From Whitmania pigra (lineage: Eukaryota > Annelida > Clitellata > Hirudinida > Haemopidae), in the NCBI GenBank assembly GCA_021613335.1, contig JAJTWR010000159.1:1142001-1206000 (forward strand): a stretch of 64,000 bases of DNA, in the 5' to 3' direction. Under the pieces are notes generated by a model, which ran no database searches, was not told the origin of the DNA, and was given only the letters and a program-made list of their open reading frames with translations. A program made the translations under genes and the position numbers. This document shows, one piece after another, positions 23,021 through 35,500 of the stretch (the first letter of the stretch is position 1; the number at the start of each line of letters is the position of its first letter).

Positions 23021-26000
23021 TTACCATTCTTCCCAATCCTAGAAAATAAATCAGTTATTAAGATTAAGAAAAACTGGTTTGAATTCAACCTCACATTAGA
23101 TTGAGTGATTACATTTTCGCTTGGCGTCTTGGGCCTCTCAGCCTCATTGTCGCAGACCCTTTCCCAATCATCCGTGGGACTTTCTGTTTCTGTTTATTCA
23201 TTGAATTAGAAAGCTATCCTTGAATATTTGAATGGTGCAATGACAATGTTTACAATGGTTAGGATATGAGGATTATATAATATGTATAAACATAGTTGCA
23301 TTTACCTTCAGCACTGTCACAAGCTGAAGTGTTTCCACTGGAGTTGGCAGAATCTCTCTTTGAGGGTGGTGTCAAAAAGCCTGGGCTTGGTTCCTAAAAA
23401 TGTAATTGTTTTGACTCAGAGTTTGGGAAAGAAATAAACATTTTTTCAGACAAGAATGAAATTTAGCTTAAAGCTAATTTAGCTGTCTGCCACAAAGTTG
23501 GAGGTCAAGAGGACAATTGTAAGTAATTTAATTGCTAGGCGTTTTGAGAGGTCAATGGTATGCGCCCTCATAACGTTTTCTTGCCAAGCATGGATTCAAG
23601 TACTGTTGTGGGAGCACTGTCCTAATCATCTAGCGATTAATAAATGATTATTTAGATGTGCCGATTACTAATCAATTATTTAGTGAGTGGCAATGTAGTG
23701 TAGAATGGAGTTTTGTGTCATTGATAACAGCAGAAAAATAAACTTGTGAAAACTGAATTTTATTTGGACTAAAAAGCATTTGTAACAAAGTTAACAGTTA
23801 AACCAATTAATAAATGGAATTTGACATTTAATTTATAAACTATTATTTTAAGACTTGTTATTGAAAACATGAATGGCAAAAAGTAGAGTATGGGAACTTA
23901 GATGCCCAGAGAGTGGTTCTATTGATGACATTAACAGAGGCATTTAAATATTTATTGACATTAAATTATTGCATTTATGCAAGGATTGAATTAAGGTGCA
24001 GAGTGCTTATCATATAAAGATTGGCAAATTACATTTAAGCTGAGTTGCGAGAAAAAGCTATCTTCAGATCTTTTAGGATGAGGACTTTAGCCTAAATGGG
24101 AAATAATGCTCATATTCAAATGGAGGATTTCCTATTCTCCACTTAGTGATTATTATTTGGAATCATATTCTTTGAATGGGGGTTCCATGTCTCTGCAAAG
24201 TAGATGCTAGAGATTTCATTTTGGAGCTACATTTATTGGAGTAATAATTCTGATTAATCGAGCAAGAGTACATTTAAGAATGAAGTAAAATTTATAAATA
24301 CAGCTTTATAAATATGTGCACTTCAGCTAATCTTTTAAATATAAATCTGATTAGCAATAGCAGATATATTGATCACATCAAATATTATTGTCATATAGAA
24401 ATGCTTGGAATGTAGTTGCAAATTTTAGTGCAATTAGTTACCAACCTCTAATTTAATTTCATTTTTTGCTGAACTTTCAGAATTTGAGCAAATATCCTCT
24501 TTTGACAAGCAGTCAGTATTTTTGAATATCTCCTTACCCAAAGTACTTATTTCAAAACTCTTTTGTGAGCCTGATGCTATGTTAAACATAACAAGCAATT
24601 GAAAGCATTGATGTCTTAAATATAGTCAGGTTGAAGTTACCAGATGGATTTTCAACTTGTATCATATCTGGCACATCCATCGGCTGAATTTGTTTGCAAG
24701 CATTTGGCTCCTCAATCATGGCATGAGTGACTGATAATTCTTTTTGAGTGGCATCTTCATCTGCAAAAGGAGTCTTTTAATGTCACAATATTGTGTGCTA
24801 ATAATATAAATTCAAGTTAAAAATAAAACATACCTTCATCCCAAGTAAGCTCTTTCTCATCAACTTCTTCAGCCCTTCTTACCAAGGCTATCCTTCTATT
24901 TTCTTCTTCTTCTAATAAATGCTTTTTATAAAAGTAGCGACACCAGAAATCTACATTTGAAACTGTTAATGGTACCTGCAATTGCCATTTGAAGAATGTC
25001 GAATCACGTGATAAACATGATCAAAGTAACTTACTAATTGTGTGTACAGAGATCTGACATTAGAATTGGACACCAAAAGTTCAGATATTTCCGGTTTCAC
25101 TTGTTCCAAATCAAAGTTTCTTTCGACCCATGGTTGAAATTTGTTATCTTTTGGTCCAAGATCTTCAGTATATGTATTAACATCACTTTGCAAAGCAAAC
25201 AGTTGAGCCTGAATAATAATAATAAAAAATAATAATAATAGTAACAGCTTGGTATTGGCAAGTGCTGAGAACATCATAAAAATTGTCTTATCTATTCATT
25301 CGGTCTCTTGAAATAATGTATCTTTATTTATGGAATCACAGCTTTTATCTCAAAACAATCAATAGTCATATTATAAAATCTTATAAATCACTATCTGGAA
25401 ATAGAAATAAGGCCATGTGTTAGACATTGAATATGGCATATATTATTGTTTTCATCATTTGGCCTATTTTAAAAACTTAAAAAACATCTTAAAACTACAA
25501 TTATTAAAGAATAAATTCTTGGTATTATTTTAGTGTTTGATGTACACAAATGCTGAACTTCCACGTGCAACTAAATGATGAAATAAATAATACTGCTAAA
25601 GATTCAAGCATAAATTACTTTGACTCTATCAAGAGTAATAGGCTTTCCATTAGTTATCTTAATAATTTCACAACACTCATCATCATCTGGTGGAATCACC
25701 AGGGCTTTTGACAGTTCTCCCCAAAGGGATGTCATTCCCTGCTTCATCTTCTTTGAGGCAGTGGCTGCAGTTTCTTGCTATATTAATATAAACAAAATTT
25801 TTTAATGTTTAAAAATATAATTTTTTTTATATTGTTCTAAAACTTCTTCACTTTCTTATGAAATACACTCACATTGAATTTCTCTCTAACAACATTTGCC
25901 ACTCTTGATCCATCACACTGCATAATGCTGCCAAATTCAGCTAAGTCTTGTTTTACCACATTGTAGACTGAAACTGACTAAAATTAATTATTCTAAATTA

Positions 26001-26659
26001 ATTTCCAAAATAATTAATAATTCAAAATTTGCCAAGACCACACGCGTAGAGTACCGACCTTTTCCTTGGCAGTTTGAATCCAGCCACCCCACCATGGTAT
26101 AGCCTCCGAATTACTTTTTTCAGTTCTATATTTTAATATAAATTTAGCTTTGTACATTAATCCCATATTATTTATGATTAACATTGTCAAAAATGATAAT
26201 TCTTGCAATCATGTATGAAATAATTCAGCATTGTAATATAAGTAGTTAATATTTATTACATAAAGTATCAACAACTGCAAATTAATTGTATTTTTATAAT
26301 AGAGATTTCATAACAGCTTTAAATTATGTCAACATATATTGCACAACATGATCAGCTGTGTGTCAACACTTCTGGAATAAGTGTGATAACAAATACTTGA
26401 TTATTTCCTTAAAATACTTATTAACTAGATACTTGAAGTTAAATATGGAAATTTGATATTTCAAGAAACTACAAAAACAACCACGTAATCAAATTACAAC
26501 TTAGATGAAAGATTGCCAAACATATGACAATATCCAAATTAAAATGATCAGCATCTTCGTCAACACTGGAGGTAGCATTGCATTAGATTTAATAAAATAT
26601 CAAGATAAAACTGTTTCAGCACCAGAAACATAATATATAACATCATACCTTTCCGACAT
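23021..26659 (-). CDS. BSDC1: BSD domain-containing protein 1
   Basis: Eleven coding exons join in phase to 357 residues: 26659-26649, 26113-26059, 25977-25873, 25777-25619, 25208-25035, 24975-24834, 24760-24641, 24576-24446, 23393-23306, 23183-23113, 23038-23021. The tiny first exon encodes MSE plus one base. Residues about 10-22 (WWGGWIQTAKEK) and the following helix (VVKQDLAEFGSIMQCD) match the BSDC1 N-terminus. The BSD domain spans exons 5-6, with the diagnostic DFWCRYFYKKHLLEEEE. The variable middle is acidic. The C-terminus DDWERV and terminal DWEEW match the conserved tryptophan/acidic end of the family. Molecular function of BSDC1 is poorly known; BSD domains also occur in TFIIH p62 and synapse-associated proteins. 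Head-to-head with RSL1D1, 318 bp between ATGs. Confidence 0.93.
23565..23640. repeat. tRNA-SINE fragment in BSDC1 intron
   Basis: Carries GGATTCAAGTA (B-box-like) followed by GGGAGCACTGTCCTAATCATCTAGCG in part, matching the right half of the SINE at 3388-3450. It lies in the approximately 1.05-kb intron between BSDC1 exons 8 and 9, which otherwise shows no feature. Confidence 0.55.
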
Positions 26660-26977
26660 ATCAAACTTTGCACAATGATTGTTAGGCTTTGAAGCATAGG
26701 AATCAGGTGATGATTATATTAGTTTTCAATTTATGCTTTTTGTTATTGCTATTATTTAATTTACAGGTTAATTTTTTATGTTAAACATAAATATTTCAAT
26801 ATTTAAAGTTTAAATATTTGTTTAATTTTAAAATTTATATTTAACATTGTTTTTGAAATGTATAAAATATTTATTTTATTTTATTTAATGTGTTTTTTAA
26901 GCAGCAAATTTTACACCCACGATCTATGCCGTTATTTTTGTTATACTACTTACACGTGGGACGATATTTCAGAAACT
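26660..26977. promoter_or_regulatory. Probable bidirectional promoter, BSDC1 / RSL1D1
   Basis: 318 bp separate the divergent start codons. Both genes are intact, so this short stretch must carry both 5' UTRs and promoters. No TATA box can be assigned with confidence in such AT-rich DNA. Confidence 0.6.
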
Positions 26978-28499
26978 ATGGCTGGATTCGAGAACGAGTT
27001 GGTTTCTGGAGATCAGGTTTGTGAAATATGCAAACAGATTTATTTAAGTTTTATATTTAGTGATTTACTTTTTTACTGGTGTCTACTTAGGACATACATT
27101 TAACCCTGACCGATTTGTAAATCATGATCTTGTTTTTCTAATTTTATTTTGCTCTTACGAACCAATAAACAAATTTATTTAAAGTCCAAGCTTTTGTGAA
27201 AATCACAATTTTAGAAGGCGTTAATAAAAGAGATACAGTTAATTGACTTTTTTTATAAGTTGCGTAATAACTTTTTGACCAGCTTTTAAAAGCCACAAAA
27301 GCTCTCAAAGAATGTGTATCAAAGCAAAATAAAAACGAGCTGTTTGAAAATGATAAAGTTTTTTTACAATTTGCTGTCAAGAAGGTGGGATCTGATTCTC
27401 AAAAAATAATTAAAACGTAAGTAAGTTTTTGGTATTTCTAACAATTATTTCTTTACACTTACAAAATATTCATAACTTGTAGGTTACTTCCGCATGGATG
27501 GGTTAATAGCACAAGTAGAATTTGCCTTTTTGTTAAAGATATTAATAAAAAGTCAAGATATTATGAGGACACAATTGCTGCCTATGAAGATTTGCTGAGA
27601 CAACACTCTTTTGACATAAACATTGATGTATATTTATATTTTCTTATTTTTTTTTTAATTTGTAGATGATAAAAAAACTTTTTCACTCAGGTTTATCCAA
27701 TGAAAAAGTTAAAGATTGAATGTAATGACTTTGAATCCAAAAGGAATTTGTCCAATTTGTATGATGTCTTCCTTTGCGATAATCGTATTATGAGGCTTCT
27801 TCCAGCAAAACTTGGGAAGCATTTCATTGGCAGGAAAAAGTTAGTTTATTCCTTCTTTAGCATGAACACCAAGGAGTAACTTTTAATTTTATCGTTAATT
27901 ATTAGATTTCTTACTCAAGTTAATTTGAGTAAAACTAACCTGAAAGAGGAGATATTAAGAGGCTTGAGAACATCTCGGTGTGTTATGTGCAATAAAGGAC
28001 CCAGCAGGTTTGGTTTGACAACCCTTAATTTGTGAGGGCAGGTTATTATTTGACTTGTACTGTTTCAGTCAAGCCTTTGTTGGAACACTGAAACACACTG
28101 ACGATGAATTAGCAGCCAACATTCAAGCCGTACTGACCAAGATAATGGGTTCGATTCCTGAAGGAATTAAAAACATTAGGATTGCTTCCCTCAAGACGGA
28201 AGATTCTCTCTCTGTGCCCATCATTGTTTCATTTGGTATGCTACCTTAAATTTCAATGCAATTACATAATAAATGTAAATTATGTCTTTAATTTAGAAAA
28301 CAAAGATGAAGTAAAGATCGAGAAACAACCAAAGAGGAAGTTGAAGAGAGCAGGTTCATTGGTGTTTGATCCTGCAGAAGCTGAGGAGATTTCAACAGTT
28401 GTGGATGGAGTTGTCACAATCACACCCTCTGGTGTGCCTGTCATCATTCGTAAGGATGGAATCAGCACCGTTTCAAGAAAGAAACAAAAGACTGGTTGA
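26978..28499 (+). CDS. RSL1D1: Ribosomal L1 domain-containing protein 1 (nucleolar)
   Basis: Seven exons in phase: 26978-27016, 27283-27416, 27483-27627, 27691-27839, 27906-28007, 28069-28235, 28297-28499; about 312 residues. The central part is a ribosomal-L1 fold: LLPHGWVNSTSRICLFVKDI, then LRQHSFDINIDVYPMKKLK, YDVFLCDNRIMRLLPAKLGKHF and VGTLKHTDDELAANIQAVL. The tail is lysine-rich (KQPKRKLKRAG) and ends RKKQKTG, a likely nucleolar targeting signal. Human RSL1D1 (CSIG) acts in the nucleolus in growth control and ribosome biogenesis; this protein is shorter because the long charged C-terminal extension is reduced. AATAAA at about 28522 fits polyadenylation. Confidence 0.92.
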
Positions 28500-29590
28500 A
28501 GCTCTATGTTCTTGCCTGTAAATAAACCTCAGATGGACCCAAATTAAATATGAATAAACATTGATGGGATAAAACATGTGATACTGTTTTGCTCAGACAT
28601 TTTGAACTAAAACATCAGTTTTGTGATAATGTACCTTTGGAAGTTGATCGCAATGTGTACAGTACTCATGGTTTGTATGGGTTCTAAAAAGGTCATAAAT
28701 TTAAAAAATTGGGATTTTAAGACTAAAAAGTACTGAAAAATGATTGAAGTCCTAAATGATAAAAAGATCCTAAAATTTCATTAAGTTATTTGAATTAATT
28801 TAGTATTAATTTGTTTTTGAATTGGAGAAGTACTGTACTGTTCAGAACAGATTTGAAGTGCAAAGAAACTAGATTGTCAGAAGTGAGAAAATGATTGGAG
28901 GGCAGAACTCAGGAATGTCAGTGCATTTTATCCAATAAGCCACATTGACTCCGTTGACATCCCGAGGTTCATTCAGGTAATGCGTAACCAGAAGTGACAA
29001 CTTGTTATCAGATATCAAAATCATTATTAATTATTATTATTATGATTTGCATATCCTAGGATGTTAATGTTTTTTTAATCCGTGTGATCTTCAGGTCTAA
29101 TAAGATGGCTCCCTTTCACGTACATATACATCAACACCAAAATTGTGGGTGGTCTTCAGGACATAACCCCAAGAGTGGGCTCTTACATGCTACTCAAGCC
29201 TCTTTTTTGGATGTCCTTATGTTGTAGTTCCATGCATATTTAGGTAGAGGCAATTTAGTGCTAGTAGCAGAAGCATGCCGGTGGTTCACCTTTTTAATTT
29301 AATTAACACATTGGAAATATCAAAGTTGGAAGCATCTATTGGAATGCTTGAGAAAGTAATTGATGTAAAGTAGTCCCTCAAGTACTTAATTCCACAGTTT
29401 ATTCATATTTCAAATCCAAAATAATCCAATGTAAAATCAAAATCAATATAAATTCCAGTCAATATGGTGCTGTAAATAAGACTAATAATGACTGAGAAAT
29501 GGATTTACTGGACAGCTTTGAACAAATACTGTTTAAGAAGCCATTTTTATTAACATCTAAAATGTTTTTGTCAAACTTGGTCTAACTAGG
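28500..29590. other. Intergenic between convergent RSL1D1 and insulin-receptor genes
   Basis: No intact gene. It contains one recognisable duplicated exon fragment (28923-28985, listed separately). The rest is AT-rich with no signal I can name. Confidence 0.5.
28923..28985 (-). pseudogene. Duplicated fragment of insulin-receptor fibronectin-III exon
   Basis: About 60 bp match 32650-32715 inside exon 32633-32871 of the neighbouring receptor gene (shared: 'tttatccaataagccac', 'gactccgttgacatcccgag', 'gttcat', 'caggt'). On the minus strand it would read [16 protein letters not shown] against [16 protein letters not shown] in the functional exon. Flanks are unrelated and no splice sites frame it. 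It lies 3' of the receptor's stop codon. Confidence 0.8.
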
Positions 29591-32500
29591 TTATATAATA
29601 TAGTGACTGTAATAGGATTGAGAAATAAATCCAGGTTTGGAAAATTCAACAACACTCTTTATGATGTCCACAAACTTTGGCCTGTCCCTAGGCTTTGTGT
29701 TCCAACAGGCTTCCATGATTTCTTTCCTAAAAAAAGTTGATACACTTGAAATATTATGTAATGAAACAATCCTCTTATTAGCTGGTTATTTTTAAGAAAA
29801 TGCAAATTTTTATTGTAATTAAAAAACAACAAAGTAAAAAAATTTATTTCATGAATTAGAGAATCATTTAAATGATAGAATTTTGTAAAAAGTTATGGTT
29901 ACAGATATATGTACACATGCTGTATTCATAATATTTGTCAACATTTGGTCAATTTATGAATTATCAATTTCACCTTCCATTAAAGCTGAGCTCAAAATAT
30001 CGTAAAAAAGTTATTTATTCATTCAACAGTAACTTTTCTTTTATAACTAACACAACGTTTGGGCTTCCCTCAGGACATTTTAACCTTCCACCACCAGAAA
30101 CAAATTTTTTCACTTCAACATTTGACATGCCAACATATGGTCGAATCCCAAGTGTGAATACTTCCCACAATAAAATGCCGTAGGACCTTGCAAGATTGAA
30201 AATAGATTTATAAATGTGAGTACACTAATTAATTTAAAACTATCATTTCAAGTTAGCCACTATGAAAACATGATAACAGAGGCTTACCAAATATCACTTT
30301 TTTCGCTAAAAACTGAAGCTTTGAGAACCTCAGGAGCCATCCATCGTATTGGGAGACAGTTTTTGATCTTCATGAATCTACTTATATCACAACAGTCTCT
30401 GGCATCCATCTTTAGAGTCATTCCAAAGTCTTCCAATTGAAGGAAATTATATACATTTAAATAAAATACTTACAAAATTATCATTCATATATTAAATGGG
30501 TATTGTCCCAATAAAAATGTTTACAAATATGAAAGTTACAAACTAAACAAAATTGTTATGTATAATAACAATCAGTTATGTTCATGAGCTTAATCTAACA
30601 ACAATGACTACAATGGTTACTAGCAAAGTTTGCCAGAAAAACATACTGCAACTTACCAGACACTTTTACAACAAGCTGAGAATCCAGGAGACAGTTCCTT
30701 GCTGCCAGATCTCTATGGATAAATTTCTTTGATGCCAAGTAGGCCATTCCATCTGCCACCTCAGCAGCCATGCCAAGGAGGAAGGTTTTGCTTAAATGGC
30801 CAAGTGATTTTAATGGTATGGAGGAACCTTCCTGTATCTCGAGGTTTGGTACTTCAGCAGAAGTCAGAATATCACGGATCAAGTTGCAATCACTAATAAA
30901 GAAAATCGCTAAGATAAATTGTGTGGTGGTGCAATTGTGCGATAATATTCTATTAATGTTGAAACCTTCAGAGAAAGAATTAATAGACTTCGCCTTCATA
31001 GGTTAGATAGGTTATTATGGGGTTAAAATCTTTTGTTTTTTTAGGTAATGACTTTTATTTGTCGTAGAATAACAAACATAAACATTAAACATTTTGGTCA
31101 TATTCAGTCATATGCATACAGAAGCATATGTTTTCTCTATTAGACTGGGCCCTAGTAACAAAAATATGCCTTACAACAGATTAAACAAAATACTATGCAA
31201 TACTGAGCAATACAATTATATTATTATATTATAGCAACTTATTGGATATTTTAAAAAGGAGCTTAAAGGTAAAAAAAAACAAACAGAATTACTACATTTA
31301 ATTTTGACTCACTTTAAGTTGTTGTCAAAATCACTTTTGGTCACCTGTTCATATGTTAACATCAATTTAGTTTAGAATTATTTAATTAGACACCAAGTAG
31401 GTCTAACAACATTGTTTATGAAATTGACAAACTGCCTTTCACCTGCTGTCGATACTTCCGGAGGAATGATAAAAGATCTCCATTGTCCAAAAGTTCCATG
31501 ACCAACAAGTGCTGCACCTCATTATTTGAGAAACCAAGCAGTTTGACTACGTGATAACTATTAAAGTCTCTGCTTGAATATTTTGCGCAATGTAAATGGA
31601 TTTTTAAGTGAGCCTCGATTAAATTAAAATAATGGATTTTTCAATTACCCCATTATTGCGATTTCATTAAAAAATTGCATTTTATTGACAACTGATGACG
31701 TTTCTCTGACAATCTAAAAGAATTAAATTAATGACAAAGAAGACATTTAACAACTAATTCTCGAAAAACCAGCAAAATATTTATATATATATTTAATACT
31801 ATTTAATATAATTATTAACTTTGTGACATTTGATAAGTAAAAGTTGTTCTGAGCACCTTGATTGCTACTGGAATGGACTGTGTATCATCTACTTTCAGAT
31901 GACCATTATATACCGAACCAAACTGACCCTTTCCGATAATTTCACCAATCTCAATGTCTTCTTTTGGAATTTCCCATTTTCTAAATTCTGCAAAAATATT
32001 TTCAATAAAAATAACAAAATAAATAAGCACAATTTGATAGCCATGCTAATGCCATACCAAGATAGTTGGTATTTATAGAAATTTTTAGATATGCTTCTTC
32101 TCTGACAATTAAAATTTTATGTAAGTAACATGGTGCATTTTAGAGTTGTAAAATATACCTTTTTATTTTGACTCTGTTAATCATTTGATAAATGATGATA
32201 ACCAATAGTGTTAGGAAAATGCTTATAATGGAAACACTAATCAGAAATATTGTCTGAAGTGAAATCTTTCGACCTAAAACATAGATGTTATTTTCAATTC
32301 TGTTTCATGAATATTAACCAAGTTCATTAGGTATTTCCAGCATTACCAATGTTAGTCTGATTCCCAGGAACAACAAAGTAGCTTGCTTCAGACCACGAAC
32401 CATTTCCAGCAAGTGACATAGCTTTGACTTTCCAAGAATAATTCCCTGGCAGTAGATGAAGTCTCACCTCTGTGTCATGTGCTAGAAACTCTTCGCTATT

Positions 32501-35500
32501 GATGCACATAGAGACAGGTGCTGACTGAGGACATTAACAAACAATCTTTTGAATCCAGGAGCATTTAACACAATAATGCTATGACTAATCCAGAAGAAAT
32601 TTATAAAAAAAAAAAGGACAAAATTAATGCACCACATCTTCGGCAAGATTTGCAATTTTTATCCAATAAGCCACTATGACTCCGTTGACATCCCGAGGTT
32701 CATCCCAGGTGAATGCCACGTTTGCGATTTTATCCAAAGCAACTGGAGTGCAGTTATTCAAGCAGTTGCCAACTTCAAGCTGGCATGTGCTGGAGTCTTG
32801 TGGACAAGTTTGATTACTATCAGTAAGAAGCCATGCTTTGAGACTCAAGCCTACCACAAGATCTGCCCTGTCTAATAATGAAATATTTCATTTGATCTTC
32901 CATAAATTATTGATAAATTGCAGGTCTTATACTTGCAATCAAAACAATAGTCATTGAAGAATTTACCAGATGGTGCAGTCTGAAATAGCAGAAGAGATGC
33001 CGAACTACATAAAACTTGTCCATCTTTGTTGACATTACAGGCCTCAATCTAAGAACATAAATCAAAAGCATTCAAGTATAATGGAACTTATTCATTTGTA
33101 TATGGTGAAATAGACAGCAGAAAAAAATTTCAAGTTAATTGATTGGTTAGCAAAAGTCAAAGTATGAACTTGAGTGAGTTAATTAGTTAATGTTTTTTGT
33201 CATTCCATGTTTATTACTGTTGATTTAAAGTTAAAATTTATTTGAAAAACACCTCGACAACGTATTCTTGAAAGTTTGTTAAATTCTCCAAAAGCATCTT
33301 CGACATTCTACCTGCCACTAATTTTATTTTCGAGTTGAAACTACCATTCCTACAAACAACATTAAAATTGATTGCAATGGAATATAATTTCTATAATGAA
33401 TCTCATTATTCAATAAATTCCCAACTTGGCAACAAAAGAGTCATTTTGATTGGAAATTTTCATCAGAAGTTTGGTGTCCATCAAACATGGCAGATGTGCC
33501 ATGTTTGCAGAAAGCAATAAATATTTTTGAACTACTGACAATGGTGGTGTGCATCCATGAAGACCTTTAGGTAATTTATGGAATTCATTTTGCCCTTTCT
33601 TCCTTTATAAATAATTTCATAACATCAAAAATTGGTTAAAATAAAGTCTATATTCAAACCTTTCAATCTGTTCATCCAACTTTTCGAAATAGTTAAAAAA
33701 AATGTCTTCAGCATTTGACTCATCAATCACTTGGGTGCATTTGCAACAGTTATCAGATATGCTTTCACTGTGACCATTTTTCATGAAACTGCTTGTAAGG
33801 CTCTTGCTTTGAATTATGTTGTCGTCGTCGTCATTGTTGTCAAACTGTTGTTTGTTTCTGCTTTGAGAGACAATTGTTGATGACTTAGTTTTAGGGCCTG
33901 CGTACAATTTGAAGACTTCCAAACTTTTATCTTGTCCATCAGGTTGTAAATCATAAGTGTCGTCTTTATTGTCATCATCCCAATGTGATGTAAACATTGA
34001 TCGTTCAATAAAACCATCTTCAATGAATGAGATTAAGTACAACAGATTAATTTTAGGCATTAACATTATAACAACTGGAATAAACCAACGAACTTGTAAG
34101 ACAGTAATTCCTGGATTTAAAAGCATTTTTATCAGTCTCAGAAGGATACCAGTGAACTACATAGAAATTGATTATACCCCTTTTATGTTTTGGAGGCAAC
34201 CAAGTTAAAATTGCTGATCTTGAATCAGTAATCTTTGTTTTAAATTCTCTCACTCTCGAAGGTTCTTCAAAATTCAATTTGAAAAATTGATGAGAAAACC
34301 ATACTAAGGGTATTCTGGCAATGCATATGTATTTGTTGATAAATTTTCAAAACTCTTTCACTTATGAAAATAAGAAAAATAACATCTATTAATCATTTTT
34401 AATAAATTACTGGCAACATCGGTGTGGAAGCAAATGGTTTCCGAATAAAAGCCCTTCCTCTCCTGTACGGCGAGAAAAACCAAACGAATAAAAACCGCGT
34501 AATGCTGATTTGGAAACAAATCTTTCAGTTGAGCAAAGTGTTGAAAAGTCCCGTTAACGTTGCCTTCTGAAGTGTTTCCTTTTATCATTTGGCTAAGGTT
34601 CATTTTCGAGTTGAAGGATGGTAAAAGTTCTTTAGAACTCCATCTGAAGAGCAAAAAAATATGTCCAAACAATGTAAATCCTTTTGTAAATACATAATAC
34701 CAAACAAATGACTGACTTGCTTTCACAGCTATAATGCAGGTCATCAACTTGGCAAACATCTTTAAACCTGGTGCATAAATGTCTAAATGTCTAAGCAATA
34801 TCTCTAGACTTAACATTAACTTATGGCCTTTTTAATTTAAACACCCTTCCCTTAATTATTAAATATGTATTATTTAATTAACTGAAAAACATACAAGGGT
34901 TGATAGTGAACAATCCAAGCGATGGAAGGGAGCATATCATCCTCGACAGGATTGCTCCACTTTATGGTGGCTTCGTAAGTCAGAACATTGTCCGCACTCA
35001 GAGAAAAATTGCTCATTGGACCTATTTGATTAAATATTAGAAAACATATACTAAAATCTTTTGAATGAAAGTTAGCTTTTTATTTGAAGCGGCATCAGAT
35101 AATTTGAGACAACAATTTGTAATTGAAATTTATCTGAATGACAAATAATAGGAGAGAGTTAACATCAAAAAATTAAGCACAAAAATATCAATTTCCTTTA
35201 AACTGTTTTTAAAATTAATAACAAATATAATCAACAGACAAGTGTTTGCATTCCAAGGCAAATGAATTAAAAAAGAATACCAGTGCAATACAACGAATTA
35301 GGATCCTGATATTCTGTTACATTTGGAGAGTTGCTGGATTGGTTGAGATGTCTGTGAGAATTTAATTACAATTTCATTTCTTTTCAAGGGATGAAAATGA
35401 TTTTGAACAAATCTTTTGATAACAATATATTTATAAAAAAGTATTAATTTTTACTCTACAAGTTGGTTGATGTCAACAGAACATAATTTTGGATTGTTTT

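Noticed and set aside
33814..34023. Methionine/leucine/threonine-rich frame antiparallel-phase to receptor exon 33660-34017
   Set aside because: Shadow of the receptor exon in another frame of the same strand.
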